A stretch of 64,000 nt of DNA from Sideroxydans sp. (GTDB lineage Bacteria > Pseudomonadota > Gammaproteobacteria > Burkholderiales > Gallionellaceae): positions 161,363 through 225,362 of the forward strand of contig VMTA01000019.1 of NCBI GenBank assembly GCA_013791855.1. Direction: 5' to 3'. Position 1 is the stretch's first letter. Every line of letters starts with the position of its first letter. Both the position numbers and the translations under genes were made by a program. Shown here one piece after another: positions 8,841 to 18,513 of the stretch. The notes under the pieces were generated by a model, which was not told the origin of the DNA, did no database searches, and saw nothing but the letters and a program-made list of their open reading frames with translations.

Positions 8841-11516
8841 TTACAAAGCCTTGCTGACTTTCATGATGCCGGGATCTTCGCTGCTCGGCTTGGTTGTGAA
8901 GCCCAAGCGTGTCATCAGTTTGAGCATGTTGTGGTTGTGGCTGAGAACTTCACCTTCGATGGTCGCCAAGCCGATGGAACGTGCCGCTTCCATCAATGAC
9001 ACCATCAGTTTCTGGCCCAATCCTTTGCCTGTCACGTTGTCTGCGACGACCAGCGCGAACTCGCATGTCTCGCCATCCGGATTGATGGAGTAGCGTGCCA
9101 CGCCCAACTCGGTTTCTTCCTTTTCACCGGTGACCGCCACCAGCGCCATCTCGCGGCTGTAGTCGATCTGCGTCAGACGGGCGAGCATCTCTTCAGTCAG
9201 CTCCTGCACGCTGTTCATGAAGCGGAAGTATTTCGATTCATCCGAGAGGTCGTGCACGAAACGTTTCACCAGTTCGGCATCTTCCGGGCGTATCGGACGG
9301 ATCACGATGTCTGTCCCGTCGGCCAATTGCCATCTGCTCACCAGATGGGTGGGGTAGGGGTAGATCGCCATGTGTGCGTAGCGGTCTGAACTGGGTTGGC
9401 GATATTCCACCACCACGCGTGCGTCGGCAGCCAGCGCGCCGTGCTCGTCCAGTATCAGCGGGTTGATATCCATCTCTTTGAGCAGCGGCAGTTCACACAC
9501 CATCTCGGAGACTCGCAGCAGCACGTCTTCCAGCGCATCGATGTTGGCCGGCTGCATGTTGCGGAATGCGCCCAGCATCTTGGAGATGCGTGTCTCCCGG
9601 ATCAATTCCTTGACCAGGAAGCGGTTCAGCGGCGGCAGGGCGACTGCGCGGTCGCCCATGATCTCGACTGCGGTACCGCCCGCGCCGAAAGTGATGACCG
9701 GGCCGAACACGGGGTCGCTGGTCACGCCGATCATCAGCTCGCGCCCGTTCGGTTTGACGATCATCGGTTCGATGGAGATGCCGTCCACGGTCGCGTTCGG
9801 ACGGTTCAACTTCACGGTATCGATGATGTGCTGGTATGCCGCACGCACCTCGTGCGCATTGCGCAGATTGAGCATCACACCACCGGCATCGCTCTTGTGC
9901 GAGATGTCCGGAGAGTTGATCTTCATCGCAACCGGATAACCGAGTTGCTGCGCGATGAGCAGTGCTTCGTTGCCGGTGTGGGCGACCATGGTGCGCGCGA
10001 CCGGGATGTGGAAGGCGGACAGCAATGCCTTGGATTCCATCTCGCTCAATACTTTTCGGTGTTCCTGCATCGCGCCTTCGATGATCAGGCGAGCGCTTTC
10101 CACATCCGGTTCGACATGGTGCGAGAACGGGCCGGGCATCTGCATCAGCAGCTTCTGGTTGCGGTAGTAGGCGGACAGGTGCGAGAACACTTCGACCGCC
10201 GGTTCCGGTGTGCGGAAGTGCGGACGGTGCGCTTTGGTGAACGCCTGACGTGACTCGGCGACTTGCACTTCGCCCATCCAGCAGGTCAGCAACGGTTTGC
10301 TGTGGGTATTGCCCAGCTCGATCAGTGCTTCGGCCGATTCCAGCGGTTTGGTCATCGCTTGCGGTGTGAGGATGGCCAATACGCCGTCCACGTTCTCGTC
10401 TTCCAGGCAGGCTTTTACCGCATGGTGATAGCGGTCGGCCTGGGCATCACCGATGATGTCCACCGGGTTGCTGTGCGGCCAGTTGGATGGCAGATGCTGG
10501 TTGAGATATTCGATGGTGCCGTCGGACAGTTCTGCGATATTGAGGCCAAGGTCGACCGCGCGGTCGGTCGCCATCACGCCGGGACCGCCGCCATTGGTGA
10601 CGATGGCCAGCCGATTGCCCACCGGTTTGAAACCGCAGGAAAGTGCGCGTGCAGCCGTGAACAGTTGCGTGACAGTCTGCACGCGCACCACACCGACACG
10701 GCTCACGGCCGCGTCGAACACATCGTCCGCGCCGACCAGTGAGGCGGTATGCGACATCGCTGCCTTGGAGCCGGCTGCATGGCGGCCGACCTTGACCAGG
10801 ATCACCGGCTTGATGCGTGCGGCGGCACGCAGTGCGCTCATGAAGGTGCGAGCATTGCGGATGCCTTCGATGTACATCAGGATGCTTTGGGTCTTTGCAT
10901 CCGACACCAGGAAATCAAGGATCTCACCGAAGTCGACATCGGTCGAGGAGCCCATGGATACGACGCTGGAAAAGCCGACGTCGTTGCTTTGTGCCCAGTC
11001 CAGAATGGCGGTGCACAGCGCACCGGACTGGGAGATGAAGGCGATATTGCCGGTATCGGCGGCCCCCTTGTTGAAGGTGGCGTTCAGCCCGAGCGAGGGG
11101 CGCATGATGCCCAGACAGTTCGGCCCGATCAGTCGGATGCCGTAGCGGCGGGCATTTTCCAGCAGTTGCTTTTCAAGGGCCGCGCCTTCATGGCCGGTCT
11201 CACCGAAACCTGCGGTGATGATGACGGCAGCCTTGACGCCATGGATGCCGCATTCCTCGATGATGCCGGGCACAGTCTGCGGCGGGGTGGCGATCACCAC
11301 CAGATCCACCGGTTTGCCGATACTTGCAATGGATGGGTAGGCGCGCTGTCCCTGTATCTGCTCGCTCTTGGCGTTGATCGGATACAACTCTCCCTTGAAT
11401 CCGCCCTCCAGCATGTTCTGAAAAACGATCTGGCCGACCGAATCGGCACGCTCGCTGGCACCGATCACGGCTACGGATTTGGGGGCGAATAAGGGATTGA
11501 GGTAATGCTGGCTCAT
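8841..11516 (-). CDS. Bifunctional ADP-forming acyl-CoA synthetase-like protein / GNAT acetyltransferase (Pat type)
   Basis: An 891-residue fusion. Residues about 1-690 resemble ADP-forming acetyl-CoA synthetases: a CoA-binding Rossmann domain (VAVIGASERADSVG near the start), a succinyl-CoA-ligase-like domain and an ATP-grasp domain. Residues about 725-891 form a GNAT acetyltransferase. This is the layout of the protein lysine acetyltransferase Pat, which silences acetyl-CoA synthetase; the synthetase part is often inactive. I chose the ATG at 11516 (MSQHYLNPLF) because it precedes the conserved FAPKSVAVIGAS start. It is transcribed convergently with the hyp operon and divergently from the deacetylase-family gene, an attractive pairing of an acetylating and a deacetylating enzyme. 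Confidence 0.9.
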   Translation of the reverse strand: MSQHYLNPLFAPKSVAVIGASERADSVGQIVFQNMLEGGFKGELYPINAKSEQIQGQRAYPSIASIGKPVDLVVIATPPQTVPGIIEECGIHGVKAAVIITAGFGETGHEGAALEKQLLENARRYGIRLIGPNCLGIMRPSLGLNATFNKGAADTGNIAFISQSGALCTAILDWAQSNDVGFSSVVSMGSSTDVDFGEILDFLVSDAKTQSILMYIEGIRNARTFMSALRAAARIKPVILVKVGRHAAGSKAAMSHTASLVGADDVFDAAVSRVGVVRVQTVTQLFTAARALSCGFKPVGNRLAIVTNGGGPGVMATDRAVDLGLNIAELSDGTIEYLNQHLPSNWPHSNPVDIIGDAQADRYHHAVKACLEDENVDGVLAILTPQAMTKPLESAEALIELGNTHSKPLLTCWMGEVQVAESRQAFTKAHRPHFRTPEPAVEVFSHLSAYYRNQKLLMQMPGPFSHHVEPDVESARLIIEGAMQEHRKVLSEMESKALLSAFHIPVARTMVAHTGNEALLIAQQLGYPVAMKINSPDISHKSDAGGVMLNLRNAHEVRAAYQHIIDTVKLNRPNATVDGISIEPMIVKPNGRELMIGVTSDPVFGPVITFGAGGTAVEIMGDRAVALPPLNRFLVKELIRETRISKMLGAFRNMQPANIDALEDVLLRVSEMVCELPLLKEMDINPLILDEHGALAADARVVVEYRQPSSDRYAHMAIYPYPTHLVSRWQLADGTDIVIRPIRPEDAELVKRFVHDLSDESKYFRFMNSVQELTEEMLARLTQIDYSREMALVAVTGEKEETELGVARYSINPDGETCEFALVVADNVTGKGLGQKLMVSLMEAARSIGLATIEGEVLSHNHNMLKLMTRLGFTTKPSSEDPGIMKVSKAL

Positions 11517-11590
11517 GATGGAGGTCGGGGTAGGTTGGAGGTATTTCCTGCGAGCGCTATCATAGCAGTCAAACACCACCGGAGATCACT

Positions 11591-12514
11591 GTGCAGACCG
11601 CTTTTATCAGTCATCCTTTGTGCCTGAAGCACGATATGGGTGCGCATCATCCAGAATGTCCGGCGCGTTTGCATGCCATAGAAGATCAATTGATCGCCTC
11701 CGGTCTGTACGGCTTTCTGCAACATCACGATGCACCGGACGTCACGCGCGAGCAACTGCTGCGCGTACACGATGAGGCTCATATCGATTCTATCGAGGCT
11801 GCGGCACCCGCCGAGGGCATCATCTCTCTGGATGGTGACACCTTCATGAATCCCTATACCTATCCGGCGGCACTGCGCGCAGCAGGCGCGGTGGTGCTGG
11901 CGGTCGATCTGGTGATGGGCGGCAAAGTGGAGAACGCGTTCTGCAATGTGCGTCCACCCGGGCACCATGCCGAGCGGGGAAAAGCGATGGGTTTCTGCTT
12001 CTTCAATAATGTCGCTGTCGGGGCGGCCCATGCGCTGGCGGCGCATGGCTTGTCACGTGTCGCCATCGTCGATTTCGATGTCCATCATGGCAACGGCACT
12101 GAGGATATCTTCAGTGACGATCAGCAAGTCATGTTGTGCTCGACCTTCCAGCATCCGTTCTACCCATATATCGGTGCCGAGACCCGCAAGCCCCATATCG
12201 TGAATGTGCCGTTGGCGGCGGGTTCTGACGGGGTGGTCTTTCGAAATGCGGTGACGGAAAGATGGTTGCCTGCATTGGAAGCGTTCAAGCCAGAGATGGT
12301 ATTCATCTCCGCGGGCTTCGATGCCCACCGGGAAGATGATATGTCCTCCATCGGTTTGGTGGAGGCTGACTACATCTGGGTGACCGAACAGATCAAACGC
12401 ATCGCCGGGCATCATGCGCAAGCGCGTATCGTGTCGGTACTTGAGGGGGGCTATGAGCTGCATGCGCTTGGGCGCAGCGCAGCGGCACACATCAAGGTGC
12501 TGAGCGGTTTGTAG
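11591..12514 (+). CDS. Histone deacetylase family protein
   Basis: A 307-residue class II-like deacetylase/amidohydrolase. Zinc-site and catalytic motifs are visible: PPGHHAERG near residue 120, DFDVHHGNG near residue 160, and SAGFDAHREDD near residue 240. Substrates may be acetylated lysines or small acetylated amines such as acetylpolyamines; the sequence does not decide. GTG start, preceded by GGAG. It lies head-to-head with the Pat-like gene, so a functional link through lysine acetylation is possible but inferred. Confidence 0.92.
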   Translation: MQTAFISHPLCLKHDMGAHHPECPARLHAIEDQLIASGLYGFLQHHDAPDVTREQLLRVHDEAHIDSIEAAAPAEGIISLDGDTFMNPYTYPAALRAAGAVVLAVDLVMGGKVENAFCNVRPPGHHAERGKAMGFCFFNNVAVGAAHALAAHGLSRVAIVDFDVHHGNGTEDIFSDDQQVMLCSTFQHPFYPYIGAETRKPHIVNVPLAAGSDGVVFRNAVTERWLPALEAFKPEMVFISAGFDAHREDDMSSIGLVEADYIWVTEQIKRIAGHHAQARIVSVLEGGYELHALGRSAAAHIKVLSGL

Positions 12515-12518
12515 ATAA

Positions 12519-12550
12519 AAAAAGACCGGCTGCTCTGGCCGGTCTTTCAT
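12519..12550. terminator. Bidirectional terminator between deacetylase gene and dksA
   Basis: AAAGACCGGC pairs with GCCGGTCTTT, with A-rich sequence on the left and T-rich on the right. It can serve both converging genes. Confidence 0.8.
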
Positions 12551-12562
12551 TCGTAGCCGGAC

Positions 12563-12985
12563 TTACTTGGCTACTTGTTTCTCGCGGATCTCGTCCAGTG
12601 TCTTGCAGTCGATACAAAGGGTTGCGGTTGGACGCGCTTCCAGGCGGTTCAGGCCGATTTCGATGCCGCAATTATCGCAATATCCATAGTCGCCGGAATC
12701 GATACGTCCCAGCATCTTGTCGATGTTCTTGATCAGCTTGCGTTCACGATCACGGCTGCGCAATTCCAGACTCATGTCTGATTCCTGTGTTGCGCGGTCG
12801 TTCGGGTCGGCGAATACGGTAGCCTCATCCTGCATGGTATGCACGGTACGGTCGATATCCTGGCTCAATTCGAGCTTCAAACCGGCCAGCACAGAGCGGA
12901 AATGCTCTAGCTGTTTGGCGCTCATGTATGCCTCGCCCTTTTTGGGCTTGTACGGGGCGGTGTTCTTATTCGCTTGCACTGGCAT
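12563..12985 (-). CDS. dksA: RNA polymerase-binding transcription factor DksA
   Basis: DksA enters the secondary channel of RNA polymerase and works with ppGpp to repress rRNA/tRNA-type promoters. The 140-residue protein has a coiled-coil part with the DPNDRAT region containing tip-type acidic residues and a C-terminal four-Cys zinc finger (CDNC...CIDC). I chose the ATG at 12985 (MPVQANKN) because GGAG lies at the right distance; the ATG five codons upstream has no ribosome site. Several promoters in this window have the GC-rich discriminator that DksA/ppGpp acts on. Confidence 0.95.
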   Translation of the reverse strand: MPVQANKNTAPYKPKKGEAYMSAKQLEHFRSVLAGLKLELSQDIDRTVHTMQDEATVFADPNDRATQESDMSLELRSRDRERKLIKNIDKMLGRIDSGDYGYCDNCGIEIGLNRLEARPTATLCIDCKTLDEIREKQVAK

Positions 12986-13077
12986 TGCGTATATCTCCAA
13001 GTTGGGCTGAATTTTTCAAGCGCGCTTTAATATCAGAAAGCGTATGTGGCTGCAACGATAAATTCGTGCCAAAATCC

Positions 13078-13662
13078 TTAAATAACTTTAACGCCTTGTT
13101 TTTCAAGCATATCGATCAGGGCTATCAAGGGCAGGCCAATCAGGGAATTGGGGTCGTTTCCTTCGATGCGCTGTATCAGGGCTATTCCCAACCCCTCGGA
13201 TTTGGCGCTGCCCGCGCAGTGGTAAGGTTGTTCTTTGAGCAGATAGTCCTCTATCTGTTGGTCGCTGAGCTGGCGAAAGGTGACATGAGTCTCGACCACC
13301 TCGGTCTGCATATCGCCGGTGCGGGCATTGAGCAGACTCAAGGCCGTGAAGAAACTTACCGTCTTGCCGCGCATGGCGCGCAGCTGGCGTACGGCGTTGT
13401 CGTGGGTCATGGGCTTGCCGAGTTGCTCGCCATCCAGCAGGGCGACCTGGTCTGAACCTATGATCAGGGCATCCGGGTGGCGCGCGGTGACGGCTTCTGC
13501 TTTTAAGCGGGATAATCGCCATGATGTCTGTCTCGCATCCTCGTTTTGGAGCGGAGTCTCATCGACATTTGGTGAGTCGGTCAGAAAAGGTATTTGCAGG
13601 ACTGACAGTAACTGACTCCTATATATAGAAGTCGAGGCCAGAACGAGGGGCTGGGAATTCAA
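13078..13662 (-). CDS. Maf-family nucleotide pyrophosphatase (YceF-like)
   Basis: A 194-residue Maf/Ham1-fold protein with the N-terminal LASTSIYR motif (usually LASxSPRR), IGSDQVA and the KSEGLG segment. The YceF branch hydrolyses m7GTP and related modified nucleotides. The location next to yceD-rpmF-plsX, on the opposite strand, matches the usual yceF position and supports the YceF assignment over YhdE. Confidence 0.9.
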   Translation of the reverse strand: MNSQPLVLASTSIYRSQLLSVLQIPFLTDSPNVDETPLQNEDARQTSWRLSRLKAEAVTARHPDALIIGSDQVALLDGEQLGKPMTHDNAVRQLRAMRGKTVSFFTALSLLNARTGDMQTEVVETHVTFRQLSDQQIEDYLLKEQPYHCAGSAKSEGLGIALIQRIEGNDPNSLIGLPLIALIDMLEKQGVKVI

Positions 13663-13683
13663 GATGTTCCTTGTACAGTGTCT

Positions 13684-13718
13684 TTGACAGGGGAGGGGGG
13701 AATATATATCATGCGCGC
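13684..13718 (+). promoter_or_regulatory. Promoter of the yceD-rpmF-plsX-fab operon
   Basis: TTGACA (13684-13689), 17-base spacer, TATCAT (13707-13712), then GCGCGCC. The predicted transcription start is around 13718-13720, only a few bases from the yceD ATG at 13722, so the message may be leaderless or nearly so. Confidence 0.7.
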
Positions 13719-13721
13719 CTC

Positions 13722-14207
13722 ATGTTTGCACGGCCTTTGATCGACAGTATTGAATTTGCCCGTAACGGCAGGACTTTGAACGGGGAAATCGCTGTTGTGG
13801 ACCTGCCAAGACTGGCTGAATCGCTGGCCAGTTCCGAGGGATCCATTCGATATACCGTGCAAGGGATGCAAGCGGATGGCATGTCGTTCCTGCTGTTGGA
13901 TATGAGCGGAATCTGTCATTTGCGTTGCCAGCGTTGTCTGGGAGATCTGGTATATCCGGTCGACATCGCCTCAAGGCTGCAACTGCTTGAGGGGGTTGAC
14001 CTGATGCAGGACGATGATTCGGATGAGGTGGACGGGATCGAGGCCAGCAAAGAGCTTGATGTTCTCGGTCTGGTAGAAGATGAGCTTCTGCTCTCGTTGC
14101 CTTTTGCGCCCAGGCATGACGAAGGTGTCTGTGAGCTGGCAAGCAAAAGTTTGGGAAAGGCTGACGACCGATTCGGTATGTTGGCCCAGTTGAAGAATAA
14201 ATTTTAA
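13722..14207 (+). CDS. yceD: DUF177 / YceD family protein, 23S rRNA accumulation
   Basis: A 161-residue acidic YceD-type protein, linked in E. coli and plants to 23S rRNA processing or accumulation. It has the typical beginning [15 protein letters not shown] and a [10 protein letters not shown] cysteine motif near residue 70. It stands directly before rpmF, as in most proteobacteria. The ATG at 13722 matches the family start, but no Shine-Dalgarno site precedes it and a strong promoter sits immediately upstream. Confidence 0.9.
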   Translation: MFARPLIDSIEFARNGRTLNGEIAVVDLPRLAESLASSEGSIRYTVQGMQADGMSFLLLDMSGICHLRCQRCLGDLVYPVDIASRLQLLEGVDLMQDDDSDEVDGIEASKELDVLGLVEDELLLSLPFAPRHDEGVCELASKSLGKADDRFGMLAQLKNKF

Positions 14208-14233
14208 GTAGGTTTTTTCGAGGAGTAGTTAGC

Positions 14234-14413
14234 ATGGCCGTTCAACAAAACAAGAAGACCCCGTCCAAGCGCGGGATGCATCGTTCACATGATTTCCTGA
14301 CAGCCCCGGCACTGGCTATCGAGCCATCCACCGGCGAACCGCATCTGCGCCACCATATCAGCCCGAGCGGCTACTATCGTGGCAAGAAGGTCGTCAACAC
14401 CAAATCCGAATAA
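14234..14413 (+). CDS. rpmF: 50S ribosomal protein L32
   Basis: A 59-residue basic protein, [20 protein letters not shown] at its start and a GYYRGKKV segment near the end, as in bacterial L32. A GAGGAG ribosome site precedes it. Zinc-ligand cysteines are absent, so this is the zinc-independent form. The gene is too short for a typical open-frame filter but is certain from sequence and context. Confidence 0.97.
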   Translation: MAVQQNKKTPSKRGMHRSHDFLTAPALAIEPSTGEPHLRHHISPSGYYRGKKVVNTKSE

Positions 14414-14432
14414 GTTTTTTGTACAAGCTTAC

Positions 14433-14461
14433 AAGCCATCCCTCGATTGCAGGGATGGCTT
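14433..14461 (+). terminator. Stem-loop between rpmF and plsX (possible attenuator)
   Basis: AAGCCATCCCT pairs with AGGGATGGCTT around a seven-base loop. The T-run begins only about ten bases further on, so this may be a partial terminator or RNA-processing hairpin that sets rpmF above plsX expression. Confidence 0.55.
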
Positions 14462-14495
14462 GCGTTCGACTTTTTTTCGTACTTGAGGATGATTG

Positions 14496-15536
14496 ATGGG
14501 TGTCACGATCGCTATTGATGCCATGGGCGGCGACCATGGGGTATCCGTTACGGTGCCGGCTGCGATGTCCTACCTCGACAAGCATGCGGAAGATGTCATC
14601 GTATTGGTCGGTTTGACCGATCCGATCCGATTCGAACTGGATAAGCTGGGCGTTCCGCATGATCGTCAGAATCTGCGCATCCATCACAGCACCGAAGTGG
14701 TCGGTATGGATGAGCAGCCGCAGTCCGCTTTGCGCGGCAAGAAGGACTCGTCCATGCGGGTTTCCATCAATCTGGTCAAAAGCAACGAGGCGTCCTCTTG
14801 CGTCAGTGCCGGTAACACAGGTGCGCTGATGGCGACGGCGCGTTACGTGCTGAAGACGCTGCCTGGCATCGACCGTCCGGCGATCGCTTCCTACTTGCCT
14901 ACCCACTCCGGCCAGGTCTGCATGCTCGATCTGGGCGCCAACGTCGATTGTACGGCGGAGCATCTGCTGCAGTTCGCCTTGATGGGCAGCACGCTGGTCA
15001 CCGCGCTGGAACACAAAGAGAATCCGACTGTCGGCCTGCTGAACATCGGCAGTGAAGACATCAAGGGCAATGAAACCGTCAAAAAAGCCGGGGAACTGCT
15101 GCAGGCTAGCGATCTGAACTTCTACGGCAACGTAGAGGGCGATGACATCTTCAAGGGTGTCACGGATGTGGTGGTATGCGACGGATTCGTCGGTAATGTC
15201 GCGTTGAAGACGGCAGAAGGCGTGGCCAAGATGATGGGCGGCTTCCTGAAAGAGGGTTTCGGACGTAATGCACTGACCAAAATCGCAGCTTTGGTCTCTC
15301 TGCCGGTATTGAAAGCTTTCAAGCATAGGCTCGATCACCGTCGCTATAACGGTGCCAGCTTCCTGGGTTTGAAGGGTATCGTGGTCAAGAGCCACGGTTC
15401 GGCAGATGCCTTTGCTTTTGAGTGCGCGATCGAGCGCGCGGCAGAGGAGGCGCGAGGTGGTATGCTGGAACACATAAGCGAGCACGTAGAAAAATGGCAC
15501 AACGCGCGCCAGGCCAATGTAGGGGAGGCTGCTTGA
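14496..15536 (+). CDS. plsX: Phosphate acyltransferase PlsX
   Basis: PlsX converts acyl-ACP to acyl-phosphate, the first step of the PlsXY glycerolipid route. The 346-residue protein has the family start [13 protein letters not shown] and the downstream [10 protein letters not shown] motif. ATG at 14496 follows TTGAGGA. The stop overlaps the fabH start. Confidence 0.97.
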   Translation: MGVTIAIDAMGGDHGVSVTVPAAMSYLDKHAEDVIVLVGLTDPIRFELDKLGVPHDRQNLRIHHSTEVVGMDEQPQSALRGKKDSSMRVSINLVKSNEASSCVSAGNTGALMATARYVLKTLPGIDRPAIASYLPTHSGQVCMLDLGANVDCTAEHLLQFALMGSTLVTALEHKENPTVGLLNIGSEDIKGNETVKKAGELLQASDLNFYGNVEGDDIFKGVTDVVVCDGFVGNVALKTAEGVAKMMGGFLKEGFGRNALTKIAALVSLPVLKAFKHRLDHRRYNGASFLGLKGIVVKSHGSADAFAFECAIERAAEEARGGMLEHISEHVEKWHNARQANVGEAA

Positions 15537-16465
15537 AGACTTATTCTAGAATCATCGGCACAGGTAGTTACCTGCCAGCCAATACGGTGACCAACTTCGA
15601 CCTCGAAAAGACGGTCGATACCACGCATGACTGGATATTTTCCCGTAGTGGCATCTCCGAGCGCCATGTGGCGGCTGAAGGCGAGATGTCCAGTGATCTG
15701 GCGTGTCAGGCCAGTCTTAAAGCCATCGAAGCCGCAGGTATCGCTGCCGACGAGATCGACCTGATCATCGTCGCCACGACCTCGCCGGATATGCCTTTCC
15801 CGAGTACCGCCTGCATTCTGCAAGACAAGCTGGGTATTCGTAACGGTTCACCTGCATTCGATGTGCAGGCAGTTTGCGGTGGATTCGTGTACGCATTGAA
15901 TACCGCTGACCTGTATATCCGTGGCGGTCAGGCGAAGACGGCTTTGGTCGTCGGTGCCGAAGTCCTGTCCCGCATGCTGGATTGGAACGATCGTACTACT
16001 TGCGTGCTGTTCGGTGATGGTGCGGGGGCGGTCATTTTGCGCGCTTCCGAGGAGCCGGGCATCATCGGTGCCAAGCTACACGCTGATGGTCGCCATCGCG
16101 AGATGCTCAAGGCAGATCCCAAGATATCCATGGATGGTCAGTCTGTATTTAAGTTTGCAGTCAAGGTGTTAAGTGATGTTGTTGAGGAATTGCTGGAGGA
16201 GCAGAAGCTTGCCGGGACCGACATAGACTGGCTGGTGCCGCATCAGGCAAACATCCGCATCATCGAAGCGACTGCCAGAAAACTGGGCCTGTCCATGGAC
16301 AATGTGGTGCAGACCGTTTCCTTGCATGGCAATACTTCGGCAGCGTCCATTCCCTTGGCGCTGGATGCCGCAGTTCGCGCCGGGGATATCAAACCTGGAC
16401 AGAACATACTCATTGAAGCCGTAGGTGGCGGGTTCACCTGGGGCGCGATACTCATCAAGTGGTAG
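15533..16465 (+). CDS. fabH: 3-oxoacyl-ACP synthase III
   Basis: FabH condenses acetyl-CoA with malonyl-ACP to start fatty acid synthesis. The 310-residue protein has the active-site Cys in VCGGF near residue 110, His in VPHQANIRI and Asn in [10 protein letters not shown]. The VCGGF variant replaces the commoner ACSGF/VCSGF. TTG is the start ([11 protein letters not shown]), with AGGGGAGG upstream and four-base overlap with plsX. Confidence 0.96.
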   Translation: MKTYSRIIGTGSYLPANTVTNFDLEKTVDTTHDWIFSRSGISERHVAAEGEMSSDLACQASLKAIEAAGIAADEIDLIIVATTSPDMPFPSTACILQDKLGIRNGSPAFDVQAVCGGFVYALNTADLYIRGGQAKTALVVGAEVLSRMLDWNDRTTCVLFGDGAGAVILRASEEPGIIGAKLHADGRHREMLKADPKISMDGQSVFKFAVKVLSDVVEELLEEQKLAGTDIDWLVPHQANIRIIEATARKLGLSMDNVVQTVSLHGNTSAASIPLALDAAVRAGDIKPGQNILIEAVGGGFTWGAILIKW

Positions 16466-16476
16466 GGCATATATAA

Positions 16477-17409
16477 ATGACTCGATTCGCATTCGTATTT
16501 CCCGGTCAGGGCTCTCAATCGCGCGGCATGATGAACGGTTATGCCGATTTTTCTGCGGTACGCGATACCTTCACTGAAGCATCGGATGTACTGAAGCAGG
16601 ATCTGTGGCAGTTGGTCACCGAAGGCGAAGATGCCGACCTGAACGCCACGGTCAACACTCAGCCCATCATGCTGACCGCCGGTGTGGCGGTATATCGTGC
16701 CTGGCAATCTCAGAACGGCGCCATGCCTACGATGATGGCCGGCCACAGTCTGGGTGAATACACCGCACTGGTCGCGTCGGGCGCCTTGGATTTCGCCGAT
16801 GCATTGCCTTTGGTGCGCTATCGCGCGCAATGTATGCAGGAAGCTGTACCGGAAGGCGTGGGCGGTATCGCCGCTATTCTGGGGCTGGATGATGAAGCCG
16901 TGCGCGCAGTCTGTGCTGAAGGTGCGCAGGGTGAAGTGCTGGAGGCCGTGAATTACAACTCCCCGGGACAAGTGGTCATCGCAGGCAATCGTGCTGCAGT
17001 CGAGCGCGGTATGGAGTTGGCCAAGGCCAAGGGCGCTAAGCGTGCCTTGATGCTACCGATGAGTGTGCCGTCGCATTGCAGTCTGTTGCAGGGCGCGGCC
17101 GACAAGTTGCGCACCTATCTGGAGAGCGTGACGGTGAATGCGCCTGCAGTCCCGGTGCTGCATAACGCCGATGTCGCAGCCTATAGCGATGCGGCCAAGA
17201 TCAAGGATGCACTGGTGCGTCAGTTGTATTCCCCGGTGCGCTGGGTCGAGACGGTGCAGGCATTCGGCCAGCAAGGCATCACGCACAACGTGGAATGCGC
17301 ACCGGGCAAGGTATTGGCCGGTCTGAACAAGCGCATCGACACCAATCAGCAGGCCATGGCAATCAACGACGGCGAAGCGCTGAAGGCAGCTTTGGCCTCA
17401 CTCGCATAA
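16477..17409 (+). CDS. fabD: Malonyl-CoA:ACP transacylase
   Basis: A 310-residue transacylase that loads malonate onto ACP. It has the FPGQGSQ start motif, the nucleophilic serine in GHSLGEYTAL (near residue 92) and the VPSHCSLL histidine motif near residue 200. It lies 11 bases after fabH. Confidence 0.97.
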   Translation: MTRFAFVFPGQGSQSRGMMNGYADFSAVRDTFTEASDVLKQDLWQLVTEGEDADLNATVNTQPIMLTAGVAVYRAWQSQNGAMPTMMAGHSLGEYTALVASGALDFADALPLVRYRAQCMQEAVPEGVGGIAAILGLDDEAVRAVCAEGAQGEVLEAVNYNSPGQVVIAGNRAAVERGMELAKAKGAKRALMLPMSVPSHCSLLQGAADKLRTYLESVTVNAPAVPVLHNADVAAYSDAAKIKDALVRQLYSPVRWVETVQAFGQQGITHNVECAPGKVLAGLNKRIDTNQQAMAINDGEALKAALASLA

Positions 17410-17419
17410 AGGGGGAGTT

Positions 17420-18163
17420 ATGACATTGCAAGGACAAATCGCTCTGGTGACCGGCGCTTCACGCGGCATCGGGCAAGCCATCGCTCTGGAGCTGGGCAAG
17501 CAGGGCGCGACCGTGATCGGTACGGCCACCAGCGATAAGGGTGCGCAGGCGATCAGCGAATACCTGACTGCTGCGGGGGTGACGGGCACCGGTCTGGCGC
17601 TTAATGTGAATGACGCCGCCCAGATAGATCTGGTGCTGGACACCCTGCGCAAGCAGTTCGGCGAAGTCTCCATCCTGGTCAACAATGCAGGCATCACCAA
17701 GGACAACCTGCTGGCGCGCATGAGCGAAGAAGAGTGGGACGACGTCTTAACGACCAACCTCAAGTCTGTATTCCGTCTTTCCCGCGCTGTGCTGCGCGCA
17801 ATGATGAAAGCGCGTACTGGTCGCATCATCAACATCTCATCGGTGGTAGGTAGCAGCGGCAATCCCGGCCAGACCAACTATTCGGCTTCCAAGGCTGGCA
17901 TGGTCGGTTTCAGCAAGTCGCTGGCGCAAGAGATCGGCAGCCGCAACATCACCGTGAACTGTGTCGCACCGGGTTTCATCGATACCGATATGACGCAGGC
18001 TTTGGGCGAAGAACAGCGCGCCAAACTGGTCGAGCATGTGCCGCTGAAGCGTCTGGGAAAACCGGAAGATATCGCGGCGGCTGTAGCTTTTCTGGCAGGC
18101 CCCGGCGCAGCCTATATCACAGGTACAACAGTACATGTCAATGGCGGCATGTACATGGAGTAA
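17420..18163 (+). CDS. fabG: 3-oxoacyl-ACP reductase
   Basis: A 247-residue SDR enzyme that reduces 3-oxoacyl-ACP with NADPH. It has TGASRGIG at the N-terminus, NNAG, the catalytic YSASK (Tyr154 region) and the PGFIDTDMT segment that is typical of FabG. A GGGGGAG ribosome site precedes the start. Confidence 0.97.
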   Translation: MTLQGQIALVTGASRGIGQAIALELGKQGATVIGTATSDKGAQAISEYLTAAGVTGTGLALNVNDAAQIDLVLDTLRKQFGEVSILVNNAGITKDNLLARMSEEEWDDVLTTNLKSVFRLSRAVLRAMMKARTGRIINISSVVGSSGNPGQTNYSASKAGMVGFSKSLAQEIGSRNITVNCVAPGFIDTDMTQALGEEQRAKLVEHVPLKRLGKPEDIAAAVAFLAGPGAAYITGTTVHVNGGMYME

Positions 18164-18171
18164 GCGGTAGT

Positions 18172-18206
18172 TTGGAATTCGGCGCGAGTTTGGTAGAATG
18201 CCCGCG
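18172..18206 (+). promoter_or_regulatory. Probable acpP promoter
   Basis: TTGGAA (18172-18177), 16-base spacer, TAGAAT (18194-18199), then GCCCGCG. It lies in the 78-base gap between fabG and acpP and would give acpP its own strong transcript, as is common because ACP is very abundant. Confidence 0.65.
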
Positions 18207-18241
18207 CTTTTTATACTTTAACTAAATGGGAGCACTACAAA

Positions 18242-18478
18242 ATGTCCAACAACGAACAACGCGTTAGAAAAATCGTCGCAGAACAATTGGGCGTGAATGA
18301 GTCCGAGATCAAGAACGAATCGTCCTTCGTGAACGATCTGGGCGCTGACTCTCTGGACACCGTTGAGCTGGTGATGGCGCTGGAAGAAGAATTCGGCGTT
18401 GAGATCCCTGATGAAGACGCAGAAAAGATCACGACCGTTCAGCAAGCGCTGGACTACGTCAACACGCATTCCAAGTAA
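18242..18478 (+). CDS. acpP: Acyl carrier protein
   Basis: A 78-residue acidic four-helix protein. The phosphopantetheine serine sits in [11 protein letters not shown]. It carries the growing acyl chain for all Fab and PlsX enzymes around it. GGGAG precedes the ATG. Confidence 0.98.
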   Translation: MSNNEQRVRKIVAEQLGVNESEIKNESSFVNDLGADSLDTVELVMALEEEFGVEIPDEDAEKITTVQQALDYVNTHSK

Positions 18479-18513
18479 TTTTCAATCATTCCTAAATCTC
18501 ATCGGAGTCCAGT

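Noticed and set aside
14394..15500. Long minus-strand open frame (368 codons) opposite plsX
   Set aside because: plsX on the plus strand is certain; the reverse frame has only shadow-type composition.
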